From: UBA1926 sp002337215 | GTDB taxonomy: Bacteria; Planctomycetota; Phycisphaerae; Phycisphaerales; UBA1924 | Reading direction: 5' to 3' | DNA length: 64,000 bases | Assembly (NCBI GenBank): GCA_963973795.1 | Contig: CAXBAF010000002.1 | Location: forward strand, 206,989 to 270,988 | Shown: in pieces, positions 25,404 through 33,402 of the stretch | How positions within the stretch are numbered: the first letter of the stretch is position 1 | Layout: each line of letters starts with the position of its first letter | The notes under the pieces: model-generated | Databases searched by the model: none | The model's input: only the letters and a program-made list of their open reading frames with translations | Told to the model about the DNA's origin: nothing | Position numbers and translations under genes: made by a program

Positions 25404-27413
25404 ATGCATGCACTCGACGAATTCATCGGCAACCTGAACGGCGTGCTGTTCAGCGACTACACGGTCTACGCGCTGCTCTTGGTGGGCCTTGTGTTTACCG
25501 TCTGGTCCTTCTTCGGGCAGTACCGGGCGCTGACGCACGGCGTCTCGGTCGTGCGCGGCAAGTACGACGATCACGACGATCCGGGCGCGATCAACCACTT
25601 CCAGGCGCTCTCGGCGGCGCTCTCGGCGACCGTGGGCCTGGGCAACATCGCGGGAGTGGCCGTGGCGGTCGCGCTGGGCGGGCCCGGTGCCGTGATGTGG
25701 ATGTGGCTCATCGGGCTGCTGGGCATGGCGCTCAAGATGACCGAAGTCACCCAGTCGATGCTCTTCCGCAATACCGACGACCCTGAGAACCCGCACGGCG
25801 GGCCCATGTTCGTCGTCGCGAAGGGGCTCGCGGACAATAACGGGTTGCGGATGCTCGCCGGCATGCTGTTCGCCGCGACGACACTGGGCCTGACCTATCT
25901 CGCGGTGGGTGTGTTCGAGTCGAACGCCGCGTGGGTCCCGGGCGGGTTGCTCGCGGGGGTCTTCCTCGTGCTGGGGTTCATGCGGAACAAGGCGCTCGGC
26001 GTGTTCATCGGTGGCATCTTCGTCGTGACGCTGATCGTCTCGGCGATCACGGGCGGCAACATGTTCCAGGCGTGGAACGTCGCCGACATCACCTTCACCT
26101 ACTTCGCGATCCCGCAGGTCGCCACGGGTGTCGTTCTGACGCTGCTCGTTGGACTCGTGATCATCGGCGGCATCAAGCGGATCGGTTCGGTCGCGGGCAA
26201 GATCGTGCCAGTCATGTGCGCGATCTATGTCCTGGCGGCGCTCTATGTCCTCGCGCTCAACATCGGGGATGTTCCCGACATGCTCGCGCTGATCGTCCGT
26301 TCGGGCCTCCCCGGTGGGAATCCCGACGCGGCGGGCGCGTTCCTGGGCGGCACGTTCGGCTATGCCGCGATGTGGGGCGTCAAGCGGGCGCTCTTCAGTT
26401 CCGAGGCGGGGCAGGGCTCAAGCCCGATCGCCCACTCGGCGGCGAAGACCGACGAACCGGTGCGTGAGGGTGTCGTCGCGGGGCTTGAGCCGTTCGTGGA
26501 CACGATCGTCGTCTGCACACTCACCGCGCTCGTGATCCTCTCGAGCGGCGCGTACAACCGCGGCCCCGAGGCGGCCTACGACGGCACCAACCCGATCGCG
26601 ATCGTCCAGGCGTTCGATTCGGACGGCATCCCGATCGCCGACACCTGGACGGCCGAGACGCCTGACCTGCCCCGGATGACGCAGGCGAACAGGAAGATCC
26701 GGCGGACCGGCGAGGGCAACTCGGGCTGGCGGGATGGCGAGACCGTGTTCCTCGTGGTCAACGCCGACGAGGACACCAACACAGGCCGGACGCTCCGTCG
26801 GCTCTCGGGGATCGTGCGGATCACCGAGGATGACATCTGGACGGTGGACTGGGGCACGCTCGAATCGGAAGCGCGACCCGAAGTGCGCGAAAACGAGGAC
26901 GGCTCGCTCGACACCGGCATCTACGGTGATTACGCGGGTGCCTCGCTGACCGCGTACGCATTCGACCGGGTAACACCCGGGCTCGGGATGTGGCTCATCA
27001 CGATCGCGGCATGGCTGTTCGCGCTCTCAACGATGATCTCCTGGTCGTACTACGGCGAGCAGGGCATTTACTACTTCTTCGGAAAACTCGGTGCCTCGGT
27101 CTCCGGGACCGCCGTGATGATCTACAAGGTCATCTATTCGCTGCTGATCCTCGTGACCACGGCGCTGGCGATGCCGATCTTCGGGTCGGGTGGCAACAAG
27201 TTCGCCATTATCGCGACAGACCACGAGCTCGACAACTGGACCACGCTGGGCCTGGGCGTCATGCTCGTCGCGAACGTGCCGATTATGCTCGTCTTCGCGC
27301 CCACGGCGTTCAAGGCCTTCCACAACTACTTCAACCGCATGAAGCATGGGGGCGACGACCCTCACAAGGCACCCAAGTTCACCGATGTTGTCGAGGGCAA
27401 GGACATCGAATAA
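25404..27413 (+). CDS. alanine/glycine:cation (AGCS) symporter with a large insertion
   Basis: 669 residues, longer than the usual 450-550. The AGCS core is clear: FQALSAALSATVGLGNIAGVA, GPGAVMWMWLIGLLGMALKMTE, FSSEAGQGSSPIAHSAAKTD, and after the insertion LFALSTMISWSYYGEQGIYYF. It takes up alanine or glycine with sodium or protons across the inner membrane. Between the helix ending ALVILSSGAYN (about residue 376) and LTAYAFDRVTPGLGMWL (about 512) lies a hydrophilic insert of about 130 residues (for example RRLSGIVRITEDDIW) where homologues have a short loop. ATG 25404 fits the family N-terminus. A strong terminator follows. Confidence 0.88.
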   Translation: MHALDEFIGNLNGVLFSDYTVYALLLVGLVFTVWSFFGQYRALTHGVSVVRGKYDDHDDPGAINHFQALSAALSATVGLGNIAGVAVAVALGGPGAVMWMWLIGLLGMALKMTEVTQSMLFRNTDDPENPHGGPMFVVAKGLADNNGLRMLAGMLFAATTLGLTYLAVGVFESNAAWVPGGLLAGVFLVLGFMRNKALGVFIGGIFVVTLIVSAITGGNMFQAWNVADITFTYFAIPQVATGVVLTLLVGLVIIGGIKRIGSVAGKIVPVMCAIYVLAALYVLALNIGDVPDMLALIVRSGLPGGNPDAAGAFLGGTFGYAAMWGVKRALFSSEAGQGSSPIAHSAAKTDEPVREGVVAGLEPFVDTIVVCTLTALVILSSGAYNRGPEAAYDGTNPIAIVQAFDSDGIPIADTWTAETPDLPRMTQANRKIRRTGEGNSGWRDGETVFLVVNADEDTNTGRTLRRLSGIVRITEDDIWTVDWGTLESEARPEVRENEDGSLDTGIYGDYAGASLTAYAFDRVTPGLGMWLITIAAWLFALSTMISWSYYGEQGIYYFFGKLGASVSGTAVMIYKVIYSLLILVTTALAMPIFGSGGNKFAIIATDHELDNWTTLGLGVMLVANVPIMLVFAPTAFKAFHNYFNRMKHGGDDPHKAPKFTDVVEGKDIE

Positions 27414-27458
27414 GCCCGACGCGACGCCCGAGGCGACGATGGATTCCCTGAACCAAGA

Positions 27459-27492
27459 AGGCCGCCCGGCTCTCGCCGGGCGGCCTCTTTCT
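27459..27492 (+). terminator. rho-independent terminator, probably bidirectional
   Basis: AGGCCGCCCGGC, loop TCTC, GCCGGGCGGCCT, followed by CTTTCTT. It lies between the AGCS gene and the convergent coiled-coil lipoprotein gene. On the minus strand the stem is followed by TTCTTGGTT. Confidence 0.9.
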
Positions 27493-27572
27493 TGTGCACT
27501 CGGGCTTGCCAGGGCTTTCGCCCCGGGTCACCCCACGAACCGATTCTCAGTCATGGTCGAGGACGACCACGA

Positions 27573-30305
27573 TCAGTCAACCTCGACGTTGACGAAGAAG
27601 CCCTGGTTGAGCGTGTCGCTCGCCCGGCGGTAGAGCTCGTCGGTCTTCACCGGGGCGCCGAAGTTGCCGGGGAGCGCGAGGCGCGAGTCCCAGTTCTCGT
27701 CAGCGGTCCGGCCGAACGAGCGTGCGGCGGCGTTCAGGCGGTCGAGCGCCGCGCCGGCGAGTTCCTCGTAGCGGGCCGCGTCCGCGGTCGCCTGACGCGA
27801 GCGGGCCTGATCGCGGAAGGTGTCGAGATACAGGTCGGCGTAGGCGTTGTCACGCGAGGCGATCGTCGCGGCGATCCGCGAATCGAACCGGCTGCGGACG
27901 GTCTGCTCCTCGGCGTTCGCGATCGCGAGCTGCTCGGCGGCCGCCGCGCGGGCGATCCGCTCGTGGGCCTCGATGCCGGCGCGGTACGCGATGTCGCTCG
28001 CCTCCTGGATCGAGAGCTTAGCCGACGCGTCGGCGACCATGCGGTCCACCTCAGCCCCAGCGCTGATCTCGTTCGCGTCGGCGACGCGGGCGAGATACTC
28101 AACATCCGCCTCGGCCTGCTTGTTGGCGGTCACGTGGGCCGCGGTCAGCTCGGTCGTGTTGGCGATGCTGATCCGCTGGAACGTATCGGCGAGGACCTTG
28201 TTCTCCTCGTAGTCGGCCTCGGCGACCGCGATGAAGGTCTCGGCGCTCTGGTCGAGACGGGCGAGCTCGCTGGACAGGATCCGACGGGCCGCGTCGATCT
28301 CGCCGTTCATCTGGGCGACGACGGCGCGCTGGCTCTGCTCGAGCGAGTCGGCCTCGACGAGCAGGCTCCGGCTGCGGGCATTGCCGCGACGCAGGGTCGA
28401 ATCGCGGCGGATCTCAAGGGTGCGGACTTCGCTGTCGCCGTTGCGGGCGGTCGTGTCCGCCTGGGCGAGCAGCTGCTCGACGCGGGCAAGGTTCTTCTTC
28501 TCGAGGGCGCTCGCCTTCGCGTTCAGCGAGGCGACGCGTGCCATCGTGCTCATTTTGTCGCTCTCGGCGAAGACGAACGCACGCTCGCGCACGGCCTCGG
28601 CCTCGGCAACGACGCTCTCGGCCTTGCTGAGGATTGTCGAGATCTCGGCGTCGCCCTGCTGACCGAACGCCCCGATGCGGGCGTGCCACGCCTCGTGATC
28701 GGCCCCGGCCGACTCGAGCCAGGCGTTGAACGACGCGGTCTCCGCGTCATGGCTCGCGATCGCCTGCGCCTCGTTGGCGTCGGCCTGCACGCGGAACTTG
28801 CTCGCCTTCGCGAGCTCGGTCTTGAACTGCGCGATGCGGTCCGGGGCGACGACCGGCACCTTGGCGCCCGCGTCGGTGAACTCAGGCGTCGGCTCGCCGC
28901 TGCTGGGGGTGTTGGGGTTGACGTCCTTCTTCATCGCGACCTTGCCGCTCTTGCGCTCCTTGGCGATCTGGCGATAGAGCTTGGTCTGCAGCTCGGCGGC
29001 TTCCGCCTTCGCGGCGGCGCGGACCTGCTCGAACTCGTCCTCGGCGAGTTCACGCTGGTGCGTGCTCTCCTCGATGATCGCCGCGACCTTCGCGTCCACC
29101 TCGGCCTGGATGAACTTGGCGCGGGCTGTCCGCTCGATCTTGTCGGCCTCGGCCCGGGCGACGTCCACCTTCGAGATCGAGTCCTTCAGGCCCGCCTCGA
29201 TGTTCGCGATCGCTTCCTCGTAGGACGACCGGGTGGTCGCCTCGCTCGCCTCGAGCTCCGCGAAGCGACGCTGCATCTCAGCACCGAGTGCGGTGCGACG
29301 CTCGATCGCGAGGCCGCGCAGGTCGCTCGCCTCGGCGAGCGCGCTCTCGAAGCGAACCTGGGCCTGCTGGAGCGCCATCGAGTACTCGCCCTGGATGTCC
29401 TGCTCGGCGAGAGCCTCGGCCTCGGCATTCAGCTCGGCGACCGTCGAGAAGGTCGTCTCACGCAGCGAATCCGCCTGCTGACGCAGATCGGCGACGCGGG
29501 CGACGGTCTGCTCACGGGTCGACTGGATCGTGCTGTTGAGCTCGGTCACCGTCGCGTTGGTCGCCTCGGTCGTGCTCTGGGCTTCCGTCCGCAGCGCGGC
29601 GACCTTCTCGATCGCGCGGTCGTTGGTCAGGTTCGCGACCTGGACCATCTTGTCGATCGTTGCCTGGCCGCGGGTCTCGACCGCGGAACGCTCGGCGAGC
29701 AGCTGCTCGTGACGAGCCATCGCGTCGTTCCACGAAGCCTCGGCGCCTGAACGCATCCGCTCGACCTCGGCCTGCCACTCCGAGATCGACGCGGCGAGGA
29801 ACGCCTCGCGGCGACGGCCCTCGGCCTGGAACGTGTGGCGGCGGGCGTCGATCTGCGCACGCTCCTCGCCGAAACGGGCGTCGTAGACGTTCGAGGTGAG
29901 ATCGGCGCGGGCGATCTCGGTCTGCATCTTGCTGAACGACTGGGAGAGCGCGGCCTCGGCGGCGGCCTCACGCTCGCGGGCCTCCGCGGCGGCCTTGATC
30001 TTCGCGGCCTCGGCGGCGGCGCGACGCGACTCGATCGAGGCGGTCGAATACTCCGCTTCGCTCAGCCACTGTTCGGGCAGCGCGATCTCCGAAGCCTCGG
30101 CCTGGTAGGTCTCCGAGGTCCAGGTGCCGACCGTCGCCTCGGGCGAGATCTCCTGGGTGGAGAACTTCGCGAGGCCGTCACGCTCGAAAGCGCCGCTGCC
30201 GGCCTTCTGGACGCCGGCGCTGTTGCACCCGCCCAGCCCGGCGGCGAGGCCGGCGACGAGCGAGGTGATCAGGATCGGTCGGTTCGGGTTGCGTGCGATG
30301 TTCAT
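27573..30305 (-). CDS. 910-residue coiled-coil lipoprotein, unknown function
   Basis: The signal peptide with lipobox (LAAGLGGCNSAG) is followed by a short linker and then about 750 residues of Ala/Glu/Arg-rich helix with almost no Pro or Gly, predicted to be long coiled coil. A Gly/Pro-containing break at about residues 440-480 (TPSSGEPTPEFTDAGAKVP) splits it into two rods. The C-terminal 40 residues (LALPGNFGAPVKTDEL, NQGFFVNVEVD) are globular. I recognise no catalytic domain. A periplasmic spacer or scaffold attached to a membrane is the simplest reading. ATG 30305 is preferred to the in-frame TTG 30314. Confidence 0.8.
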   Translation of the reverse strand: MNIARNPNRPILITSLVAGLAAGLGGCNSAGVQKAGSGAFERDGLAKFSTQEISPEATVGTWTSETYQAEASEIALPEQWLSEAEYSTASIESRRAAAEAAKIKAAAEAREREAAAEAALSQSFSKMQTEIARADLTSNVYDARFGEERAQIDARRHTFQAEGRRREAFLAASISEWQAEVERMRSGAEASWNDAMARHEQLLAERSAVETRGQATIDKMVQVANLTNDRAIEKVAALRTEAQSTTEATNATVTELNSTIQSTREQTVARVADLRQQADSLRETTFSTVAELNAEAEALAEQDIQGEYSMALQQAQVRFESALAEASDLRGLAIERRTALGAEMQRRFAELEASEATTRSSYEEAIANIEAGLKDSISKVDVARAEADKIERTARAKFIQAEVDAKVAAIIEESTHQRELAEDEFEQVRAAAKAEAAELQTKLYRQIAKERKSGKVAMKKDVNPNTPSSGEPTPEFTDAGAKVPVVAPDRIAQFKTELAKASKFRVQADANEAQAIASHDAETASFNAWLESAGADHEAWHARIGAFGQQGDAEISTILSKAESVVAEAEAVRERAFVFAESDKMSTMARVASLNAKASALEKKNLARVEQLLAQADTTARNGDSEVRTLEIRRDSTLRRGNARSRSLLVEADSLEQSQRAVVAQMNGEIDAARRILSSELARLDQSAETFIAVAEADYEENKVLADTFQRISIANTTELTAAHVTANKQAEADVEYLARVADANEISAGAEVDRMVADASAKLSIQEASDIAYRAGIEAHERIARAAAAEQLAIANAEEQTVRSRFDSRIAATIASRDNAYADLYLDTFRDQARSRQATADAARYEELAGAALDRLNAAARSFGRTADENWDSRLALPGNFGAPVKTDELYRRASDTLNQGFFVNVEVD

Positions 30306-30532
30306 GGGGTTCAAGGCGGTGCTCCAGGGAGTAAGTGAGTGCGTTCATGGGAACCCCGGTTCCCCGGGGCGTGTCGCCTCGGATATCGACGCCCGGATTC
30401 GCTTTCTGGACGCTGACGCGCGCATCATGTGAGCCGTGTGCGCCGCGGGTGCCGGGTGCGACGGCTGGTCGGTCTGCGCAGGTCCGGGGTTATCACCCGG
30501 ACGGACCCACCGCGTCTCGCGGGCCGGGCCCA

Positions 30533-30538
30533 TACGCT
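30533..30538 (+). promoter_or_regulatory. -10 box, leaderless start
   Basis: TACGCT ends seven bases before ATG 30545. Confidence 0.6.
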
Positions 30539-30544
30539 TGCCGC

Positions 30545-31522
30545 ATGAGCGTTCTGTACTGCGGGATCGATGAAGCCGGGTACGGCCCCATGCTCGGGCC
30601 GCTCACCGTCGGTCTCGCCGTGTTTTCCATCGACGGCTGGTCGGAGGGTGATCCCGCCCCCGATCTGTGGGAGGCGATGCCCAAGGCCGTGTGCAAGGGT
30701 GTCCGGGGCGCGGGGCAACGCATCCCGATCGCCGACTCCAAGAAGCTCAAACTCTCCAACGACAACAAGAAGCGACACCCCTGCACCCACCTCGAACGAG
30801 GCGTGCTCGCCTCCCTCGCCGCCTCGGGCGAAGCGATGCCCGAGACCGACGCGGATCTGCTCGACCTGCTCTGCGGCGAACTGCCCGACCTGCCCTGGTA
30901 CGGGGGGGAATCCGTCCAGCTCCCTCTGGGCGAGCCGATCGAATCGCAGCGCATCGGAGCCAACCTGCTCGCGAGCGCGATGAACGACGCGGGTATCCGG
31001 CTCGTGCACCTCTGCGTGCGCACGATCTCCGAGGATCGCTTCAACGACATCGTGCGCGCAACCGGGTCCAAGGCAGAGACCACGGCCTCGGCGCTCGCCG
31101 ATCTGCTCCCCCTCGCCGCGACGCTTGCCGACGCAGACTCGAACGGCCCCGTGCGCATCATCTGCGACCGCCAATCGGGCCGGATCGATTACGAGGACAT
31201 CATCGCCAAGGCCTTCCCGGGGGAGGGCGCCGAGATGGCGCTGCGCACGAATCACGCGAGCCGGTATCTGCTCAGAGGCGGAAAAATCGCGGTGAACTTC
31301 GAGACGCAGGCGGAGGATCGGCACCTTCCCGCGGCTCTCGCATCCATGGCCGCAAAGCTGGTGCGCGAGTTGCTCATGGCGCGCATGAACCGGTACTTCC
31401 GGTCGCGGATGCCTGAGCTCAAACCGACCGCGGGGTATGTGCAGGATGCCCGGCGCTGGCTCCGCGACGCCGACGCGATCCTGCAACCCGACGAACGCAC
31501 GACGATGGTGCGCCTGGCATGA
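30545..31522 (+). CDS. RNase HII-like (RNase H fold) protein
   Basis: 325 residues. The N-terminus GIDEAGYGPMLGPLTVG and PIADSKKL match the first two motifs of RNase HII, where the Asp-Glu pair (D9, E10) binds metal. A later IICDRQSGRIDYEDI may supply another acidic ligand. The family consensus has GRG where this has GYG, and that Arg contacts the ribonucleotide, so substrate specificity may differ. It is also longer than RNase HII (about 200-220). The stop overlaps the ribD start (ATGA). Whether it is the cell's RNase HII cannot be settled from this window. Confidence 0.7.
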   Translation: MSVLYCGIDEAGYGPMLGPLTVGLAVFSIDGWSEGDPAPDLWEAMPKAVCKGVRGAGQRIPIADSKKLKLSNDNKKRHPCTHLERGVLASLAASGEAMPETDADLLDLLCGELPDLPWYGGESVQLPLGEPIESQRIGANLLASAMNDAGIRLVHLCVRTISEDRFNDIVRATGSKAETTASALADLLPLAATLADADSNGPVRIICDRQSGRIDYEDIIAKAFPGEGAEMALRTNHASRYLLRGGKIAVNFETQAEDRHLPAALASMAAKLVRELLMARMNRYFRSRMPELKPTAGYVQDARRWLRDADAILQPDERTTMVRLA

Positions 31523-32682
31523 GTGTCGAGACCTATCCAGCGTCCAGAGTCCACGATCGCAGGTACCTCGACATGGCGGCCCGCGTCGCGATGCGCGCGG
31601 CTGGCGATGTCGAGCCGAACCCGATGGTCGGGGCGGTGATCGTCCGGGGCGGCGAGATCCTCGGTATCGGCCATCACCAGCGATTCGGGGGGTTGCACGC
31701 GGAGCGTGAGGCCCTCGCGGATTGTGCGCGCAAGGGGAACGACCCCGCGGGCGCGACGGTGTACTGCACCCTCGAGCCGTGCGTGCATCATGGCAAGCAG
31801 CCGCCCTGCACGGATGCGCTGATCGGAGCGAAGGTCGGGGCGGTCGTGTTCGCGCGCTCGGACCCGGCGGAAGTCTCGGCGGGCGGGATCGACGTGCTCA
31901 GGAATGCCGGCATCGAGGCGAGGCTGAGTGACGCGAGCGTGATGGCGGCCCGGCTGAGCGACCCGTTCATCTACCGCGTCCAGACCGGCCTGCCCTGGGT
32001 GGTCGCGAAGTGGGCGCAGACGATCGACGGTCGGATCGCGACGCGGACCGGGGAGAGCCAGTGGATCAGCGGGCCCATGTCGCGCCGGCGGGTCCACCGG
32101 CTGCGCGCACGGATGGATGCGATTCTGACGGGGCTCGGGACGGTGATGGCCGACGACCCGATGCTGACGGCGCGCGGCGTGCGCCGGCTCCGTCGGCCCT
32201 GCCGGCGGATCGTGCTCGACCGCGACCTCGACATCACCGACGACCGCGCGATCGTGCGCACGGCGGGCGACACCCCCACGTCGATCGTCGTCAACAAGGA
32301 CCTGCTCACCAGCGGGATCATCGAGACCCGGCGTGAGCAGCTCGAACAGTTCGGGTGCGAGTTCATCGGCGTGCCCGAGCATCTGGACAGCGCGGGGAGG
32401 CTCCGCCTCGACATGCTGCTCGAAGCGCTCGCGGGCGAGTACGGCGTAACAAACCTGATGGTCGAAGCCGGGCCCGGCCTGCTGGGCTCCCTGTTCGAGG
32501 CGGACCTGATCTGCGAGGCGGTCGTCTACGTCGCCCCCCTGCTGCTGGGCGACGCGGAAGCGATGGCGGCGGCCTCGGGGCGGATTGCCGAGCGATTGAG
32601 CGAGGGCCGACGGTTCGAGCTTTGCCGAGTGAAGCGGGTTGGGCAGGATGTGGAGTTGACATACCGACGGGAGCGGGGTTAG
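31519..32682 (+). CDS. ribD: bifunctional riboflavin biosynthesis deaminase/reductase
   Basis: 387 residues. The N-terminal deaminase domain has HAEREAL and CTLEPCVHHGKQPPC, the zinc-binding CDA pattern of RibD. The C-terminal reductase domain begins LPWVVAKWAQTIDGRIA and includes ISGPMSRRRVHRLRARMDAI and LMVEAGPGLLGSL, all typical. It converts the GTP-cyclohydrolase II product to the ribitylamino-uracil phosphate in two steps. Its start overlaps the RNase HII-like gene by four bases. No other rib gene is in the window. Two REP-like elements follow it. Confidence 0.95.
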   Translation: MSVETYPASRVHDRRYLDMAARVAMRAAGDVEPNPMVGAVIVRGGEILGIGHHQRFGGLHAEREALADCARKGNDPAGATVYCTLEPCVHHGKQPPCTDALIGAKVGAVVFARSDPAEVSAGGIDVLRNAGIEARLSDASVMAARLSDPFIYRVQTGLPWVVAKWAQTIDGRIATRTGESQWISGPMSRRRVHRLRARMDAILTGLGTVMADDPMLTARGVRRLRRPCRRIVLDRDLDITDDRAIVRTAGDTPTSIVVNKDLLTSGIIETRREQLEQFGCEFIGVPEHLDSAGRLRLDMLLEALAGEYGVTNLMVEAGPGLLGSLFEADLICEAVVYVAPLLLGDAEAMAAASGRIAERLSEGRRFELCRVKRVGQDVELTYRRERG

Positions 32683-32699
32683 TCACGAGCGGAATTCTG

Positions 32700-32790
32700 G
32701 GTGCCACCGCTCGCCGCTTCGGCGCAGCGGTGTTCCGGAGTGACCGCGTGAACGACCGGCACGACTGCGCCTTCGGCGAGTCGTGGCACC
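32700..32790. repeat. paired-hairpin REP-like element (91 bp)
   Basis: GGTGCC (32700-32705), a hairpin with arms ACCGCTCGCCG and CGGCGCAGCGGT that carries a one-base bulge, about 30 bp spacer, a second hairpin ACGACTGCGCC / GGCGAGTCGT also with a one-base bulge, then GGCACC (32785-32790). It starts 18 bp after the ribD stop. Confidence 0.85.
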
Positions 32791-32799
32791 CCACAGACC

Positions 32800-32888
32800 G
32801 GTGCCATGGCAACGGCGCAGCCTTTGCCATGCTCTTCTGCGATCCCCAAGAACATGGAAAAACCGCTCTGCGGTGTTTCCATGGCACC
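32800..32888. repeat. paired-hairpin REP-like element (89 bp)
   Basis: GGTGCC (32800-32805), hairpin CATGGCAACGGC / GCCTTTGCCATG with one mismatch, spacer, hairpin CATGGAAAAACCGC / GCGGTGTTTCCATG with one mismatch, then GGCACC (32883-32888). It lies nine bases from the preceding element in tandem. Confidence 0.85.
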
Positions 32889-32934
32889 CGCTGGATGTCG
32901 AACTCACGCATCGGCGGGTGCGTACGCCCGGCGA

Positions 32935-33402
32935 ATGACGCACAATCCACAGCCTCGGCGCGGGTCGATCCCCGCGGTCTCGTTCAATCTCTTGCTGACG
33001 CTCTCGCTCGTCGTGCCGATCCTGATGGGGATCGCGATGGCGGTTCACACTGTCGGCACACCGTGGGAGCCGTTCCGGCATCGCATCTGGATCATCCTGG
33101 TGATCTGCGGGCTGAGTTGGTGCACGGCGATTATGCTCTCGCTGCGTCGGTTCTGCTCACCCGGGACGTTCGCGAGCGATGTGCTGCGGATCGGCGCGTG
33201 TCTGTTCACGCTGCTGTGCCCTGTGATCGCTCGCGTCGTCATCCCGTGGGAAGAGCCTGGCACGGGGATGGGCTCGCCCCTCGCGGTGCTGATCGGGCTC
33301 GTTGTCGCAACGCTCCCGGTCGCGATGTTCCTCGGACTGACGCTGGCTGCCAATGCATGGATGAACAGCGGGCGGAAGAACAGAGCCGACGATCTTGCTT
33401 AG
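32935..33402 (+). CDS. four-helix membrane protein of unknown function
   Basis: 155 residues with four hydrophobic segments: LLLTLSLVVPILMGIAMAV, IWIILVICGLSWCTAIML, IGACLFTLLCPVIARVVI and LAVLIGLVVATLPVAMFLGL. There is a short basic N-terminus (MTHNPQPRRGS) and a charged C-terminus. No family is recognised. The start is chosen at ATG 32935, where TACGCC sits at leaderless spacing; codons further upstream lie in the repeat element. It overlaps the convergent YgfZ gene by four bases. Confidence 0.7.
   Translation: MTHNPQPRRGSIPAVSFNLLLTLSLVVPILMGIAMAVHTVGTPWEPFRHRIWIILVICGLSWCTAIMLSLRRFCSPGTFASDVLRIGACLFTLLCPVIARVVIPWEEPGTGMGSPLAVLIGLVVATLPVAMFLGLTLAANAWMNSGRKNRADDLA

Noticed and set aside
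27492..29750. Long open frame (about 750 codons) on the plus strand opposite the coiled-coil lipoprotein gene.
   Set aside because: It is an antisense shadow: high GC at third positions of the real gene leaves the opposite frame open. It has no start signal or family likeness, and composition is Leu/Arg-rich mirror of the Ala/Glu-rich gene.
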